From positions 372,001 to 436,000 of the forward strand of contig JBDHWQ010000001.1 in assembly GCA_039810245.1 (NCBI GenBank): DNA of 64,000 nt, read 5' to 3'. The DNA is from CALDSL01 sp039810245. GTDB taxonomy: Bacteria; Chloroflexota; Anaerolineae; Anaerolineales; Anaerolineaceae. The notes beneath the pieces were generated by a model. It had not been told where the DNA came from and searched no databases. It was given only the letters and a program-made list of their open reading frames with translations. Positions 26,467-34,711 of the stretch are shown here, piece after piece. Within the stretch, counting starts at the first letter, position 1. Each line of letters begins with the position of its first letter. A program made the position numbers and the translations under genes.

Positions 26467-27021
26467 ATGGGACTGAAACCTGACCACTGGATCCGCCGCA
26501 TGGCATTGGAACACAACATGATCGTGCCCTTTGCCGATCAGGAAAAACGGCCGGGGGTGATCTCCTACGGCGTATCCTCCTATGGTTACGATATCCGCGT
26601 GGCGGATGAGTTCAAGATTTTCACGAACGTCTACTCGGCCGTGGTCGATCCCAAGAGCTTCGACAGCCGCTCGATGGTGGACTTCCAGGGTGATGTATGT
26701 ATCATCCCGCCCAATTCGTTCGCGCTGGCGCGCACGGTGGAGTACTTCCATATCCCGCGCGGCGTGTTGACGGTGTGCCTGGGTAAAAGCACCTACGCGC
26801 GCTGCGGAATCATCGTCAACGTGACGCCTTTCGAGCCCGAGTGGGAAGGCTTCGCCACGCTGGAAATCTCCAATACCACCCCGCTGCCCGCCAAGATCTA
26901 CGCCAACGAGGGCATTGCTCAGGTATTGTTCTTCGAGGGTGACGAGCCCTGCGAGCGTTCGTACGCCGATAAGAAAGGAAAGTACCAGGGGCAGCAGTCC
27001 ATCGTGCTGCCGCGCCTGTAA
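26467..27021 (+). CDS. dcd: dCTP deaminase
   Basis: A 184-residue trimeric enzyme of the dUTPase superfamily that converts dCTP to dUTP for dTTP synthesis. Matching blocks are GLKPDHWIRRMALEHNMI at the start, ISYGVSSYGYDIRV, CLGKSTYARCGIIVNVTPFEP (the catalytic Glu block) and LEISNTTPLPAKIYANEGIAQV. Length is that of mono-functional Dcd. The GGGAGAAACGAAA sequence before the ATG supplies the binding site; it is co-directional with the FTCD gene and likely co-transcribed. Confidence 0.95.
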   Translation: MGLKPDHWIRRMALEHNMIVPFADQEKRPGVISYGVSSYGYDIRVADEFKIFTNVYSAVVDPKSFDSRSMVDFQGDVCIIPPNSFALARTVEYFHIPRGVLTVCLGKSTYARCGIIVNVTPFEPEWEGFATLEISNTTPLPAKIYANEGIAQVLFFEGDEPCERSYADKKGKYQGQQSIVLPRL

Positions 27022-27030
27022 ACCCTGTTG

Positions 27031-28134
27031 ATGAAACGCAAGACCCCCGCCATCCGCAGCGGCATCCGCCGGCAGCGTGCAGAAGAGTACCTGCTGATCA
27101 CGCTGCTGAGCTTTGCCGCCTCGGTGGCGGTGACGCGCCTGTTTCTGTTCCTCACCGGCTACCCACAGATCGGCGGCGGCGCGCTGCACATTGCCCACGT
27201 GTTGTGGGGCGGCCTGCTGTTGTTTATCGCCTGCCTGCTACCACTGCTGCTGGCAAACCGCTGGGCGCTCTCTGCCAGCGCGCTGCTCTCGGGCGTGGGC
27301 GTTGGGCTATTCATCGATGAAGTTGGCAAATTCATCACCAGCTCCAACGACTACTTCTACCCGTGGGCCGCGCCCATCATCTACGTCTTTTTTCTGCTGA
27401 CGGTGGCGCTGTATTTACGCGTCAGCCGCACCCGGTCGGATAACTTCCGCTCTGAGCTGTACTACACGCTGGAAGACCTGCAGGAGGTGTTGGACCACGA
27501 CCTTTCGGAGCGCGAGAAGAAGGATATTATCCGCCACCTGGAGCGCGTGCGCACGCAGTCGAACCACCCTGACCTGATTGCCCTGGCCACCAATCTGGAA
27601 GAATTTATCAACATGCAGGAGATCGAAGTTGCGCCTGAAGAGCCAACCGCCTGGCAAAAGTTCCTGGTGCGGCTCGAAGCCTGGGAGACGCGAGCGATCA
27701 ACCGCCAGCGCTACCGTGCCGTGCTCTCCGGGGCGCTGGTGGCGCTGGCCGCCTGGTCGCTGTACTACCCGCTGGTCGTATTCGGCATGGCCGTCACGCG
27801 CCGCGCGATGCACCCGCTTCTGCGCCAGTTGCTGGAAAGCGAGCTGGTAACCAGCGCGCCAGGCATGACATGGTATACCACCATGCTGGCGCTGGAGCTT
27901 TCGGCCGGGCTGCTGCTGCTGGTGGGAGCGCTGCTGGCCGCCCTGGGGCGCGACCGGCGCGGTTTCCCATTCATCTACTTCGGTCTGCTGTTCTCATTGA
28001 CGGTAGTCAACGTGCTGGTATTTTACTTCGACCAGTTTTCCACCATTGCCAATTCGATCCTTCAGTTTTGCGTTCTGCTGCTGGCGCTGCGCTACCGCGC
28101 GCGCTTTATGGGCAACAGCGAGCACCCGGTCTAA
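27031..28134 (+). CDS. Hypothetical membrane protein with cytoplasmic helical domain
   Basis: A protein of about 367 residues. Four helices in the first half contain ALHIAHVLWGGLLLFIACLLPLLLAN and GVGVGLFIDEVGKFIT, with conserved-looking His, Asp and Glu inside membrane segments. A soluble charged helical region follows (residues ~145-225, LEDLQEVLDHDLSEREKKDIIRHL), then four more helices. The intramembrane HxxH and DE pair look functional, but I recognise no characterised family. The ATG lies ten bases after the dcd stop, so it belongs to that operon. Its end overlaps the convergent response-regulator gene by four bases. Confidence 0.7.
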   Translation: MKRKTPAIRSGIRRQRAEEYLLITLLSFAASVAVTRLFLFLTGYPQIGGGALHIAHVLWGGLLLFIACLLPLLLANRWALSASALLSGVGVGLFIDEVGKFITSSNDYFYPWAAPIIYVFFLLTVALYLRVSRTRSDNFRSELYYTLEDLQEVLDHDLSEREKKDIIRHLERVRTQSNHPDLIALATNLEEFINMQEIEVAPEEPTAWQKFLVRLEAWETRAINRQRYRAVLSGALVALAAWSLYYPLVVFGMAVTRRAMHPLLRQLLESELVTSAPGMTWYTTMLALELSAGLLLLVGALLAALGRDRRGFPFIYFGLLFSLTVVNVLVFYFDQFSTIANSILQFCVLLLALRYRARFMGNSEHPV

Positions 28135-29009
28135 AGCCTTGCATCGTCCGAAACAGCGGCCTTTTTCAGCGCCACAGCCAGCGCGTGGTTGGCGATCTTT
28201 AGAATATCCTGCGCAGTGAGATAATTCGGGTTACGCGCGGCCGCGCCGTAGGTCACCTCCACGCGGCTGGCTCCAACCCCCAACGGCGCTTCAAACACTT
28301 TCATGATGCGCTCGATGATCACATTCATATCATCTTCGCGGCGCAGGTCTTCATTGAGGGTGATAAACTTCCAGCCGTTTTCGCGCGCGATGGTATCCGT
28401 GGGGCGCAGGTTTTGCTGCAAGCGCCGTGATGCTTCCACCAGCAGCGGCAAGGAGCTTTCCAGGTTGGCATCCACCGGCTCGCCATCCGCGCCGCGCACA
28501 TCCAACTGGAAGAGAATCACCGCGTACAGGAATTCAGCGCGGCGCTTACCGCGCTCATACGCCAGCTCCAGCCGCGTTTGGAAGAAATCATACGTAAACA
28601 GGTTGGTGACCGGGTCGCGAAAAGAGTGCGTCTTGGGCGGTTTTTCAAAAGCCAACAGGCGCTTTGCCAGCGCGGTGAGCTGGTCGATGCCCACCGGTTT
28701 GATCAGCACCAGGTCCGCCAGATCAGCAACCAGGTGCACGGTGTTCGGATAGCCGGTAACCACAATTACGTGGGTGTCATCAAAGCGCGGGTTCGAGCGG
28801 ATCTGATAGAGGATATCTTCGCCGCCAATTTCCTGTCCCAGGCGCATATCCAGCAAAATCAACCCGGGGACGCTGCCGGAAAGGCGCAGGAAGCCTTCCC
28901 GCGCGGAAAGCAGCACTTCCACCTCGAGCCCTGCCAGGGTGAGCACGGCCTGGAAATATTCCGCGATATTTTTATCATCTTCAATGACCAGTACGTGGTT
29001 GTTGATCAT
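28131..29009 (-). CDS. Response regulator with degenerate GGDEF domain
   Basis: A 292-residue protein. The receiver domain (residues 4-120) has acidic pocket E10-D11-D12, phospho-acceptor D54 (LILLDMRLG), T-loop VVTGYP and LIKPVG lysine. A second domain begins DPVTNLFTYDFFQTRLELAYERGKRR, aligned with the DPLTGLPNRR start of diguanylate cyclases. The active-site GGDEF is replaced by NGWKF (ARENGWKFITL), so no c-di-GMP synthesis is expected. It may bind a nucleotide or act as a dimeric scaffold. ATG 29009 is chosen because AGGAG lies a few bases upstream. It has no adjacent kinase gene. Confidence 0.85.
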   Translation of the reverse strand: MINNHVLVIEDDKNIAEYFQAVLTLAGLEVEVLLSAREGFLRLSGSVPGLILLDMRLGQEIGGEDILYQIRSNPRFDDTHVIVVTGYPNTVHLVADLADLVLIKPVGIDQLTALAKRLLAFEKPPKTHSFRDPVTNLFTYDFFQTRLELAYERGKRRAEFLYAVILFQLDVRGADGEPVDANLESSLPLLVEASRRLQQNLRPTDTIARENGWKFITLNEDLRREDDMNVIIERIMKVFEAPLGVGASRVEVTYGAAARNPNYLTAQDILKIANHALAVALKKAAVSDDARL

Positions 29010-29123
29010 CCTGCGCTCCTGCATCGCAATGATGAACACACGATCGCGCGTTGCTGAAAAACTTTGCGCGGATGGTTGCATGTCCAGTTATTTGGATGGA
29101 ATGTACGTGAGAAATTCAAGCTC

Positions 29124-29132
29124 ATTATAACA
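29124..29132 (-). promoter_or_regulatory. Extended -10 promoter for the response regulator
   Basis: Minus strand TGTTATAAT, with TTACCG 16 bases further upstream as a poor -35. Confidence 0.45.
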
Positions 29133-29361
29133 AACCATTCTTGTTCGGTAACATACAGATTTATAAAAGCATCGGCAAATATCACCTAGTAATTCGATAC
29201 ATTCTTACGATGTATGACATGTCGAAGAAAGGAAGTCGTTCTTACCCCGCGTGTTCGGAATTGTGCTACACTTTGGAGCAGGAGAATTTCCAACTCGCGA
29301 GCATTACCCATACACCCGCGACTGCACGTTTCGCTCGTTCATCTACTAACGAAAGGAGGCG

Positions 29362-29394
29362 ATGCTGGACAAAGGATTCAACCACGCACGTTGA
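29362..29394 (+). CDS. Candidate 10-residue leader peptide
   Basis: ATG 29362 follows AAAGGAGG, the strongest Shine-Dalgarno sequence in the region (two bases between GGAGG and the start, which is short). The frame encodes MLDKGFNHAR and ends TGATG, overlapping the start of a 21-residue frame (29394-29459) that ends one base before the binding-protein gene's ATG 29461. The chain suggests translational coupling or a leader, but the frames may be chance. Confidence 0.25.
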   Translation: MLDKGFNHAR

Positions 29395-29460
29395 TGGCTG
29401 TAACCTGCTTTACACCAGTTCCACTTCTATTCCTGTACCATGAACCTATTGGAGAATGAG

Positions 29461-30624
29461 ATGAAAAGAAGCGCGTTTTTCTACCTTAGCCTGCTGGTAG
29501 TGCTTAGCATGGCTCTGGCTGCCTGTACCCCAGCCGCCACCCAGGCTCCGGCCGCCACGCAAGCCCCGGCTGAGCCCGCTGCCCCCGCTGCCCCTGCCGA
29601 TCCGCTGGCCGACCTGGTAACGGCTGCGAAAGCCGAAGGCCAGCTTACCACCATCGCCCTGCCGCGCGACTGGTGCAACTACGGCGAAATGATTGATGGC
29701 TTCAAGGCCAAGTACGGCATCCAGGTGAATGAGCTCAATCCGGATGGCTCGTCGGGCGATGAAATCGAAGCCATCAAGGCCAATAAAGACAATAAAGGCC
29801 CGCAGGCCCCCGATGTGATTGACGTTGGCTTTGGTTTTGGCCCGCAGCTCATCGATGAAAAACTGGTGCAGCCCTACAAAGTTTCCACCTGGGATTCCAT
29901 CCCCGCGGATGCCAAGGATCCCGATGGTAATTGGTACGGCGACTACTACGGCGTGCTGGCTTTCGAAGTCAACTCTGACATCGTCAAGAACGTGCCCCAG
30001 GATTGGTCTGACCTGCTCAAGCCCGAATACAAGGGCCAGGTCGCCCTCTCCGGTGACCCGCGCGGTTCTGCCCAGGCGCAGATGAGCGTGTACGCCGCGG
30101 CGCTGGCCAATGGCGGCTCGCTGGATAACGTGCAGCCCGGTCTCGATTTCTTCAAGCAGCTCAATGAAGCCGGTAACTTTGTCCCGCTGATCGCCAAGCA
30201 GGCCACCGTTGCCAAGGGCGAAACCCCCATCATCACCCGCTGGGACTACAATGCCCTGGCCGACAAGGATTCCCTGGCCGGCAACCCCAATATCGAAGTG
30301 GTGATCCCGCAGTCGGGCGTCATCGCCGGTGTGTATATCCAGGCCATCAGCGCCTACGCGCCGCACCCCAATGCCGCCAAGCTGTGGATGGAATACATGT
30401 ACTCTGACGCTGGCCAACTGGTCTGGCTGAAGGGCTACTGCCACCCCATCCGCTACAACGACCTGGCCGGCAAGAACGCCATCCCGGCTGATCTGGCTGC
30501 CAAGCTGCCTCCGGCTGATCTCTACGCCAAAGCCGTGTTCCCCAGCATTGAGCAGATCAATAACGCCAAACAGGTTATCACCGACAATTGGATGTCCGTC
30601 GTCGGCGCCGATGTCAAGGAATAA
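29461..30624 (+). CDS. ABC transporter substrate-binding lipoprotein (PotD/FbpA-like, family 1)
   Basis: A 387-residue extracellular solute-binding protein. The signal peptide ends at LALAAC with lipid Cys 22, followed by an Ala/Pro linker. The body has the type II periplasmic-binding fold blocks: LTTIALPRDWCNYGEMIDGFKAKYGIQV near the start, YYGVLAFEVNSDIVKNVPQDWSDLLKPEYKGQV, and SAYAPHPNAAKLWMEYMYSD. These match the spermidine/putrescine, ferric and 2-aminoethylphosphonate-type group. GGAG precedes ATG 29461 at a good distance. Two permeases and an ATPase follow in order. The substrate is undecided. Confidence 0.88.
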   Translation: MKRSAFFYLSLLVVLSMALAACTPAATQAPAATQAPAEPAAPAAPADPLADLVTAAKAEGQLTTIALPRDWCNYGEMIDGFKAKYGIQVNELNPDGSSGDEIEAIKANKDNKGPQAPDVIDVGFGFGPQLIDEKLVQPYKVSTWDSIPADAKDPDGNWYGDYYGVLAFEVNSDIVKNVPQDWSDLLKPEYKGQVALSGDPRGSAQAQMSVYAAALANGGSLDNVQPGLDFFKQLNEAGNFVPLIAKQATVAKGETPIITRWDYNALADKDSLAGNPNIEVVIPQSGVIAGVYIQAISAYAPHPNAAKLWMEYMYSDAGQLVWLKGYCHPIRYNDLAGKNAIPADLAAKLPPADLYAKAVFPSIEQINNAKQVITDNWMSVVGADVKE

Positions 30625-31525
30625 CCGTACACAAATCGTTGAAAAGGAGCGGGGCGCAAAGGGGGTGCGCCCCGCCAGAGGTGATTGGAAACGATGGCTG
30701 GGCGTACTGCCGTTCTTCCTGTTCACCTTTTTGTTCATCGTCCTGCCGTCCCTGTCGCTGTTCGTTGGCGCTTTCCAGAATAACCAGGGCGGGTTTACGC
30801 TGAAAAACTTTGCCGACCTGTTCGACCCTTCCATCTTATCGGGCTACTGGGTCAGCATCCGCATCAGCGCCGTCACCGCGCTGGGCGGTGGGCTGCTCGG
30901 TTTTCTCATGGCCTATGGCGTAACCGTCGGCGGCCTGCCGCGCGGCGTGCGCACAGCGCTGACTACCTTCTCCGGTGTGGCATCCAACTTCGCCGGCGTC
31001 CCGCTGGCCTTCGCCTTTATCGCCACCCTGGGGCGCACCGGCTTGGTCACCGTGCTGCTCAAAACCATCTTTGGGCTGAACCTGTACGACCAGGGCTTCT
31101 CGCTGTATTCCTTCCTGGGCCTGTCGCTCACCTATATGTACTTCCAGTTCCCGCTGATGGTACTGGTGATCACCCCCGCGCTGGATGGCCTCAAACGCGA
31201 ATGGCGTGAAGCCAGCGAAAACCTGGGAGCCACCACGTTCCAGTACTGGCGCATGGTAGCGCTGCCCATCCTGCTGCCTTCGCTGCTGGCGACCATGATC
31301 CTGCTGTTTGGCAATGCCTTTGGCGCCTATGCTACAGCGCTGTCGCTTACCGGCGGCTTCCTCAACCTGGTGACGATTGTGATTGGTTCGCAGATCAAGG
31401 GTGATGTGCTGCACAACCCCGGCCTGGGCTATGCCCTGGCGTTGGGCATGGTCATCATTATGGCTTTTTCCATGAGCCTGTACTACGTGCTGCGCCGCCG
31501 CAGTGAAAGGTGGCTGCGCCAATGA
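30611..31525 (+). CDS. ABC transporter permease 1 (PotB-like)
   Basis: About 304 residues with six helices and the permease EAA loop EASENLGATTFQYWRMVALPILLPS, which docks on the ATPase. The first helix is WLGVLPFFLFTFLFIVLPSLSLFVGAF. ATG 30611 overlaps the binding-protein stop by 14 bases and has no ribosome binding site; GTG 30665 is an alternative and lies in a strong hairpin (30651-30673). Partner of the next permease. Confidence 0.88.
   Translation: MSRNNRTQIVEKERGAKGVRPARGDWKRWLGVLPFFLFTFLFIVLPSLSLFVGAFQNNQGGFTLKNFADLFDPSILSGYWVSIRISAVTALGGGLLGFLMAYGVTVGGLPRGVRTALTTFSGVASNFAGVPLAFAFIATLGRTGLVTVLLKTIFGLNLYDQGFSLYSFLGLSLTYMYFQFPLMVLVITPALDGLKREWREASENLGATTFQYWRMVALPILLPSLLATMILLFGNAFGAYATALSLTGGFLNLVTIVIGSQIKGDVLHNPGLGYALALGMVIIMAFSMSLYYVLRRRSERWLRQ
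30651..30673 (+). promoter_or_regulatory. Hairpin at the binding-protein/permease junction
   Basis: GGGGCGCA and TGCGCCCC form a perfect 8-base stem around AAGGGGG, with no T-run. Such hairpins after binding-protein genes often stabilise the upstream mRNA and reduce downstream expression; the alternative GTG start of the permease is inside it. Confidence 0.5.
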
Positions 31526-32313
31526 AAAAGAACCGTTTCTGGTCATGGTTTTGGGTTATCATCGGCGCGCTGTATTTCGTCGTCCCGCTGATCGCCACCT
31601 TTGACTTCTCGCTGCGCGCCAAACGCGGCGTGCTCAGCTTCCTGGCCTACGAGCGCGTGTTTGCCGATCCGCGCTTCTACTCCACCCTGCTGTTCTCGCT
31701 GGAGATGGCGGTGTTCACCATCCTGGTGAGCCTGCTACTGGTGGTGCCCACGGCCTACTGGATCCGCTTGCGGCTGCCGCAGCTTCGCAGCCTGGTGGAA
31801 TTTATCACCATGATGCCGTTTGTCATCCCGGCCATCGTGCTGGTGTTTGGGCTCATCCGCGTCTTTTCCGGCGCGCCATTTTTCCTCACCAACACCGCGT
31901 TTGGAACCAACGCGCTTGTGGTAGCGGGGTACAGCGTGCTGGCCTTGCCCTACATGTTCCGCTCGGTGGATAACGGCCTGGCCGCGATTGACGTGCGTTC
32001 GCTGACCGAAGCCGCGCAGTCGCTGGGGGCGGGTTGGGCCACCATCCTGGTGCGCGTGATCTTCCCCAACCTGCGCTCAGCGCTGCTTTCGGGCGCATTT
32101 CTCACCCTGGCCACGGTGATCGGCGAATACACCATCGCCAGTTTCCTGGTGGGCGTCAACGCCTTTGGCCCGTACATGTCGCTCATCGGCCAGAACAAGA
32201 CCTACGAGTCTTCATCCCTGGCAGTCATTTCGTTCCTACTCACCTGGGCATTTATGGGCCTGCTCCAGCTCTTCAACCGGGGCGGGCAGCAAACCCTGGC
32301 TGGCGCGCGGTAA
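31522..32313 (+). CDS. ABC transporter permease 2 (PotC-like)
   Basis: A 263-residue second permease with six helices and EAA loop TEAAQSLGAGWATILVRVIFPNLRSAL. The block FITMMPFVIPAIVLVFGLIRVF is typical of PotC-type subunits. Its ATG overlaps the stop of permease 1 by four bases, with GAAAGGTGG just upstream. Confidence 0.9.
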   Translation: MKKNRFWSWFWVIIGALYFVVPLIATFDFSLRAKRGVLSFLAYERVFADPRFYSTLLFSLEMAVFTILVSLLLVVPTAYWIRLRLPQLRSLVEFITMMPFVIPAIVLVFGLIRVFSGAPFFLTNTAFGTNALVVAGYSVLALPYMFRSVDNGLAAIDVRSLTEAAQSLGAGWATILVRVIFPNLRSALLSGAFLTLATVIGEYTIASFLVGVNAFGPYMSLIGQNKTYESSSLAVISFLLTWAFMGLLQLFNRGGQQTLAGAR

Positions 32314-32334
32314 GTCGCAGATTGGGACCTGGCT

Positions 32335-33411
32335 ATGGCATTCTTAACCCTGACGAACGTCAACAAAATCTTTGGCAGTACCGTGGCGGTGGAAGACTTC
32401 AACCTGGACGTGGAAAAAGGCGAGTTTGTTTCTTTTCTCGGCCCGTCCGGCTGCGGTAAAACCACCACCCTGCGCATGATCGCCGGCTTTGAAACCGCCA
32501 CCAGCGGCGAGATCAAGATCAATAACACGGATGTGACCACCGTACCACCCAACCGGCGCAATATTGGCATGGTGTTCCAATCCTACGCGTTGTTCCCCAA
32601 TATGACCGTTGCAGATAATATCGGCTTTGGCATGCGCGTTTCGGGCAAACCGCGCGAGGAGATCAACACCCGCGTGGATGAAATGCTCAAGCTGATCAAC
32701 ATGCGCGAATTTGGCCCGCGCTACCCGCACCAGCTCTCCGGTGGGCAGCAGCAGCGCGTGGCGCTGGCACGCGCCATCGCCATACGCCCGCAGGTGCTGC
32801 TGCTGGATGAGCCGCTCTCGGCGCTGGATGCCAAAATCCGCGTGCAGCTGCGCACGGAAATCCGCCTGATCCAGCAGCAGTTGGGTATCACCACGATCTA
32901 TGTCACCCACGACCAGGAAGAGGCCATGTCGCTATCCGACCGCGTGGTAGTGATGTACAACGGCCACATCGAGCAGATCGGCGCGCCGTTCGAGATCTAT
33001 AACTTCCCCAAGACGCAGTTCGTGGCCTCCTTCGTTGGCACGCTCAACCAGGTAGAGGCCCGCGTGGTGGATGCCTCCGCCGGCGTGCTGGAAGTGGCCG
33101 GGCAAACCTTCCGCGCGCCCGGGCCGGTGATGCAGGCCGCCAATGGCAGCCGCGTGATGATCGGCCTGCGCCCTGAGATCATCACTCTCGAGCAGGATAC
33201 ACCCGAGCAGAACCGCTTCCACGCCGAGGTCGTGCTGATTGCCTTCCTGGGCTCGGTGGTGCGCATCCAGGTGCGCGTGGGCGAAAACCTGATCTTCTTT
33301 GACACGCTGAATAACCCCAACATGGCGCTGCCAAAGGTTGGCGACCAGATTGATATATTCTTCTCCCCCGAATCGCTGCTGGTGCTGGGGCGCAAGGGCG
33401 AAGGCCAATAA
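32335..33411 (+). CDS. ABC transporter ATP-binding protein (PotA-like)
   Basis: A 358-residue ATPase. Walker A GPSGCGKTT near residue 36, Q-loop VFQSYALFPNMTV, signature LSGGQQQRV, Walker B VLLLDEPLSALD, H-loop THDQEEAMSLSDR. A C-terminal TOBE domain (about residues 275-355) is typical of spermidine, ferric and sugar importers and can sense regulators or substrate. It energises the two upstream permeases. Confidence 0.93.
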   Translation: MAFLTLTNVNKIFGSTVAVEDFNLDVEKGEFVSFLGPSGCGKTTTLRMIAGFETATSGEIKINNTDVTTVPPNRRNIGMVFQSYALFPNMTVADNIGFGMRVSGKPREEINTRVDEMLKLINMREFGPRYPHQLSGGQQQRVALARAIAIRPQVLLLDEPLSALDAKIRVQLRTEIRLIQQQLGITTIYVTHDQEEAMSLSDRVVVMYNGHIEQIGAPFEIYNFPKTQFVASFVGTLNQVEARVVDASAGVLEVAGQTFRAPGPVMQAANGSRVMIGLRPEIITLEQDTPEQNRFHAEVVLIAFLGSVVRIQVRVGENLIFFDTLNNPNMALPKVGDQIDIFFSPESLLVLGRKGEGQ

Positions 33412-33420
33412 AGGATCACG

Positions 33421-33924
33421 ATGAATACCAAGACCCTGGTGCTGTTACGCGCGTTCCTGGCCCTGGCGGCGCTGCTGGGGTTCGTGTACCTGTACGGCCG
33501 GGCCATCATTGAAGCCATCACCACCAGCACGACCCCGTCATACTCGGAAGGCTACACGTACGTGGCCACCATCCTGGCCGGTCTGGTGGGCGGCGTGGCC
33601 GCCATGGGCCTCGGGCAAAGCGGGGTGCGCGGGTACACGCGCCAGGGTATCTGGCGCAACCTGGGGCGCACCATCGCCCCATTCCAGACCGAAAACGTGC
33701 AAAACACACTGGCGCTGGTGTATACGCTGGTATACATCGTCATGGGCATCGCCGCCATCCTGGTGTGGGTTACATCCGGGCCGGAAGACCCGGCGCACGA
33801 GATGATCCGTAACCTGGCGCTGATCTTCCTCGGCCTGGTGATTGCCACCGCGCAGACTTTCTTCGGCATTCAGCCGGATGCATCCATGCCGCGCCCGGTA
33901 AAAGCGTCGCATAAGCATCACTAA
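33421..33924 (+). CDS. Small hypothetical membrane protein of the importer operon
   Basis: A 167-residue protein with three hydrophobic segments: residues 5-30, 45-70 and 98-150 (the last probably two helices). It ends in a His-rich KASHKHH tail. It starts nine bases after the ATPase stop behind AAAGGATCACG and is closed by a terminator, so it is in the operon. Not recognised; it might be an accessory subunit. Confidence 0.65.
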   Translation: MNTKTLVLLRAFLALAALLGFVYLYGRAIIEAITTSTTPSYSEGYTYVATILAGLVGGVAAMGLGQSGVRGYTRQGIWRNLGRTIAPFQTENVQNTLALVYTLVYIVMGIAAILVWVTSGPEDPAHEMIRNLALIFLGLVIATAQTFFGIQPDASMPRPVKASHKHH

Positions 33925-33938
33925 ACCACTCGCGGGAT

Positions 33939-33982
33939 AACAAGACTGCCCGGCGCGATTTGCGCCGGGCAGTCTTGTTTTG
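33939..33982 (+). terminator. Terminator of the ABC importer operon
   Basis: A perfect 18-base stem AACAAGACTGCCCGGCGC with its complement around GATTT, then TTTTGCTATT. Confidence 0.9.
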
Positions 33983-34711
33983 CTATTCGCCTTCTGCCAG
34001 CTCGATATAAATGCGCTTGTTGATTTTGCCTTTGCTCTTGTAATCCACCACGCGCACCCGGCCAACCTCTCGTGTGTTGCGCACGTGCGTGCCGCCATCC
34101 GCCTGCAGGTCCAGGCCTATCAGCTCCACTGTGCGCACCTCGGGGATGCCGGGAGGCAGCAGGTTGATCTTGGTGCGGATCAGGTCGGGGATTTGGAAAG
34201 CTTCATCGCGCGGCAGGATGGCTACCCGTACGTCATGCCCGTTCTGCACTTCGCGGTTGACTGCCTCTTCGATCACCTCCACCAGGTCTTTGCTCATGGT
34301 CTCGAACTCAAAGTCCATGCGACCCTTGAGTGGGTCCATGTCGCCGCCGGTAACGTGCGCGCCGTAATCGCGGAACACTACCCCACACAGGATGTGCAGT
34401 GCGGTGTGCGTGCGCATCAGCGCGTAGCGCCGCGACCAATCCACCATGCCCTGCACCTCGCTCCCCACATCCGGTAAAGCTGCGCCTTCACCCAGCAGGT
34501 GCCAGATTCCTTCTGGTCCCTTGCTCACCTTCACCACGGGCAGGCGCGCGCCGCCGGTGATCAGCTCGCCGGTATCGTTGGGCTGGCCGCCGCCGCCCGG
34601 ATAAAACGCGGTACGATCGAGCAGCACTGCGCTGCGCTCGGGGTCCGTGGCGACCACGCGCGCGGAGAACTCTTTCACATAACTATCCGTCTGGTAGATC
34701 ATCTCGGTCAT
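33983..34711 (-). CDS. AlaX-type alanyl-tRNA editing protein
   Basis: A 242-residue trans-editing enzyme that should deacylate Ser- or Gly-tRNA(Ala). It matches the AlaX-M layout: an N-terminal beta domain with RTAFYPGGGGQPNDTGEL, then the editing core with zinc ligands H102 and H106 (RTHTALHIL) and ADGGTHVRNTREVG carrying H209. The usual Cys of CGGTH is Asp 205 here. ATG 34711 is chosen because AAGGAAA lies before it and the family starts at this point; the longer frame has no similarity. It overlaps the upstream aminotransferase by four bases. Confidence 0.88.
   Translation of the reverse strand: MTEMIYQTDSYVKEFSARVVATDPERSAVLLDRTAFYPGGGGQPNDTGELITGGARLPVVKVSKGPEGIWHLLGEGAALPDVGSEVQGMVDWSRRYALMRTHTALHILCGVVFRDYGAHVTGGDMDPLKGRMDFEFETMSKDLVEVIEEAVNREVQNGHDVRVAILPRDEAFQIPDLIRTKINLLPPGIPEVRTVELIGLDLQADGGTHVRNTREVGRVRVVDYKSKGKINKRIYIELAEGE

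Larger units (their letters stand above)
29010..29460. other. 450-base divergent intergenic region
   Basis: The spacer between the response regulator and the ABC importer is AT-richer than average. It holds a minus-strand extended -10 (TGTTATAAT, 29124-29132), a weak plus-strand TGCTACACT at 29264-29272, and two tiny coupled frames near its right end. No riboswitch class or other gene is recognised. Confidence 0.5.

Noticed and set aside
29141..29443. 100-codon frame in the intergenic region
   Set aside because: No start signal, Ser/Thr/Arg-rich and no similarity; likely chance.
29082..29460. TPP or other riboswitch before the ABC importer
   Set aside because: None of the conserved cores (for example the TPP CTGAGA and ACCTGATCTGG elements) could be found.
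29446..30834. Minus-strand frame of 462 codons
   Set aside because: Antisense to the ABC binding protein, which has a signal peptide and family motifs.
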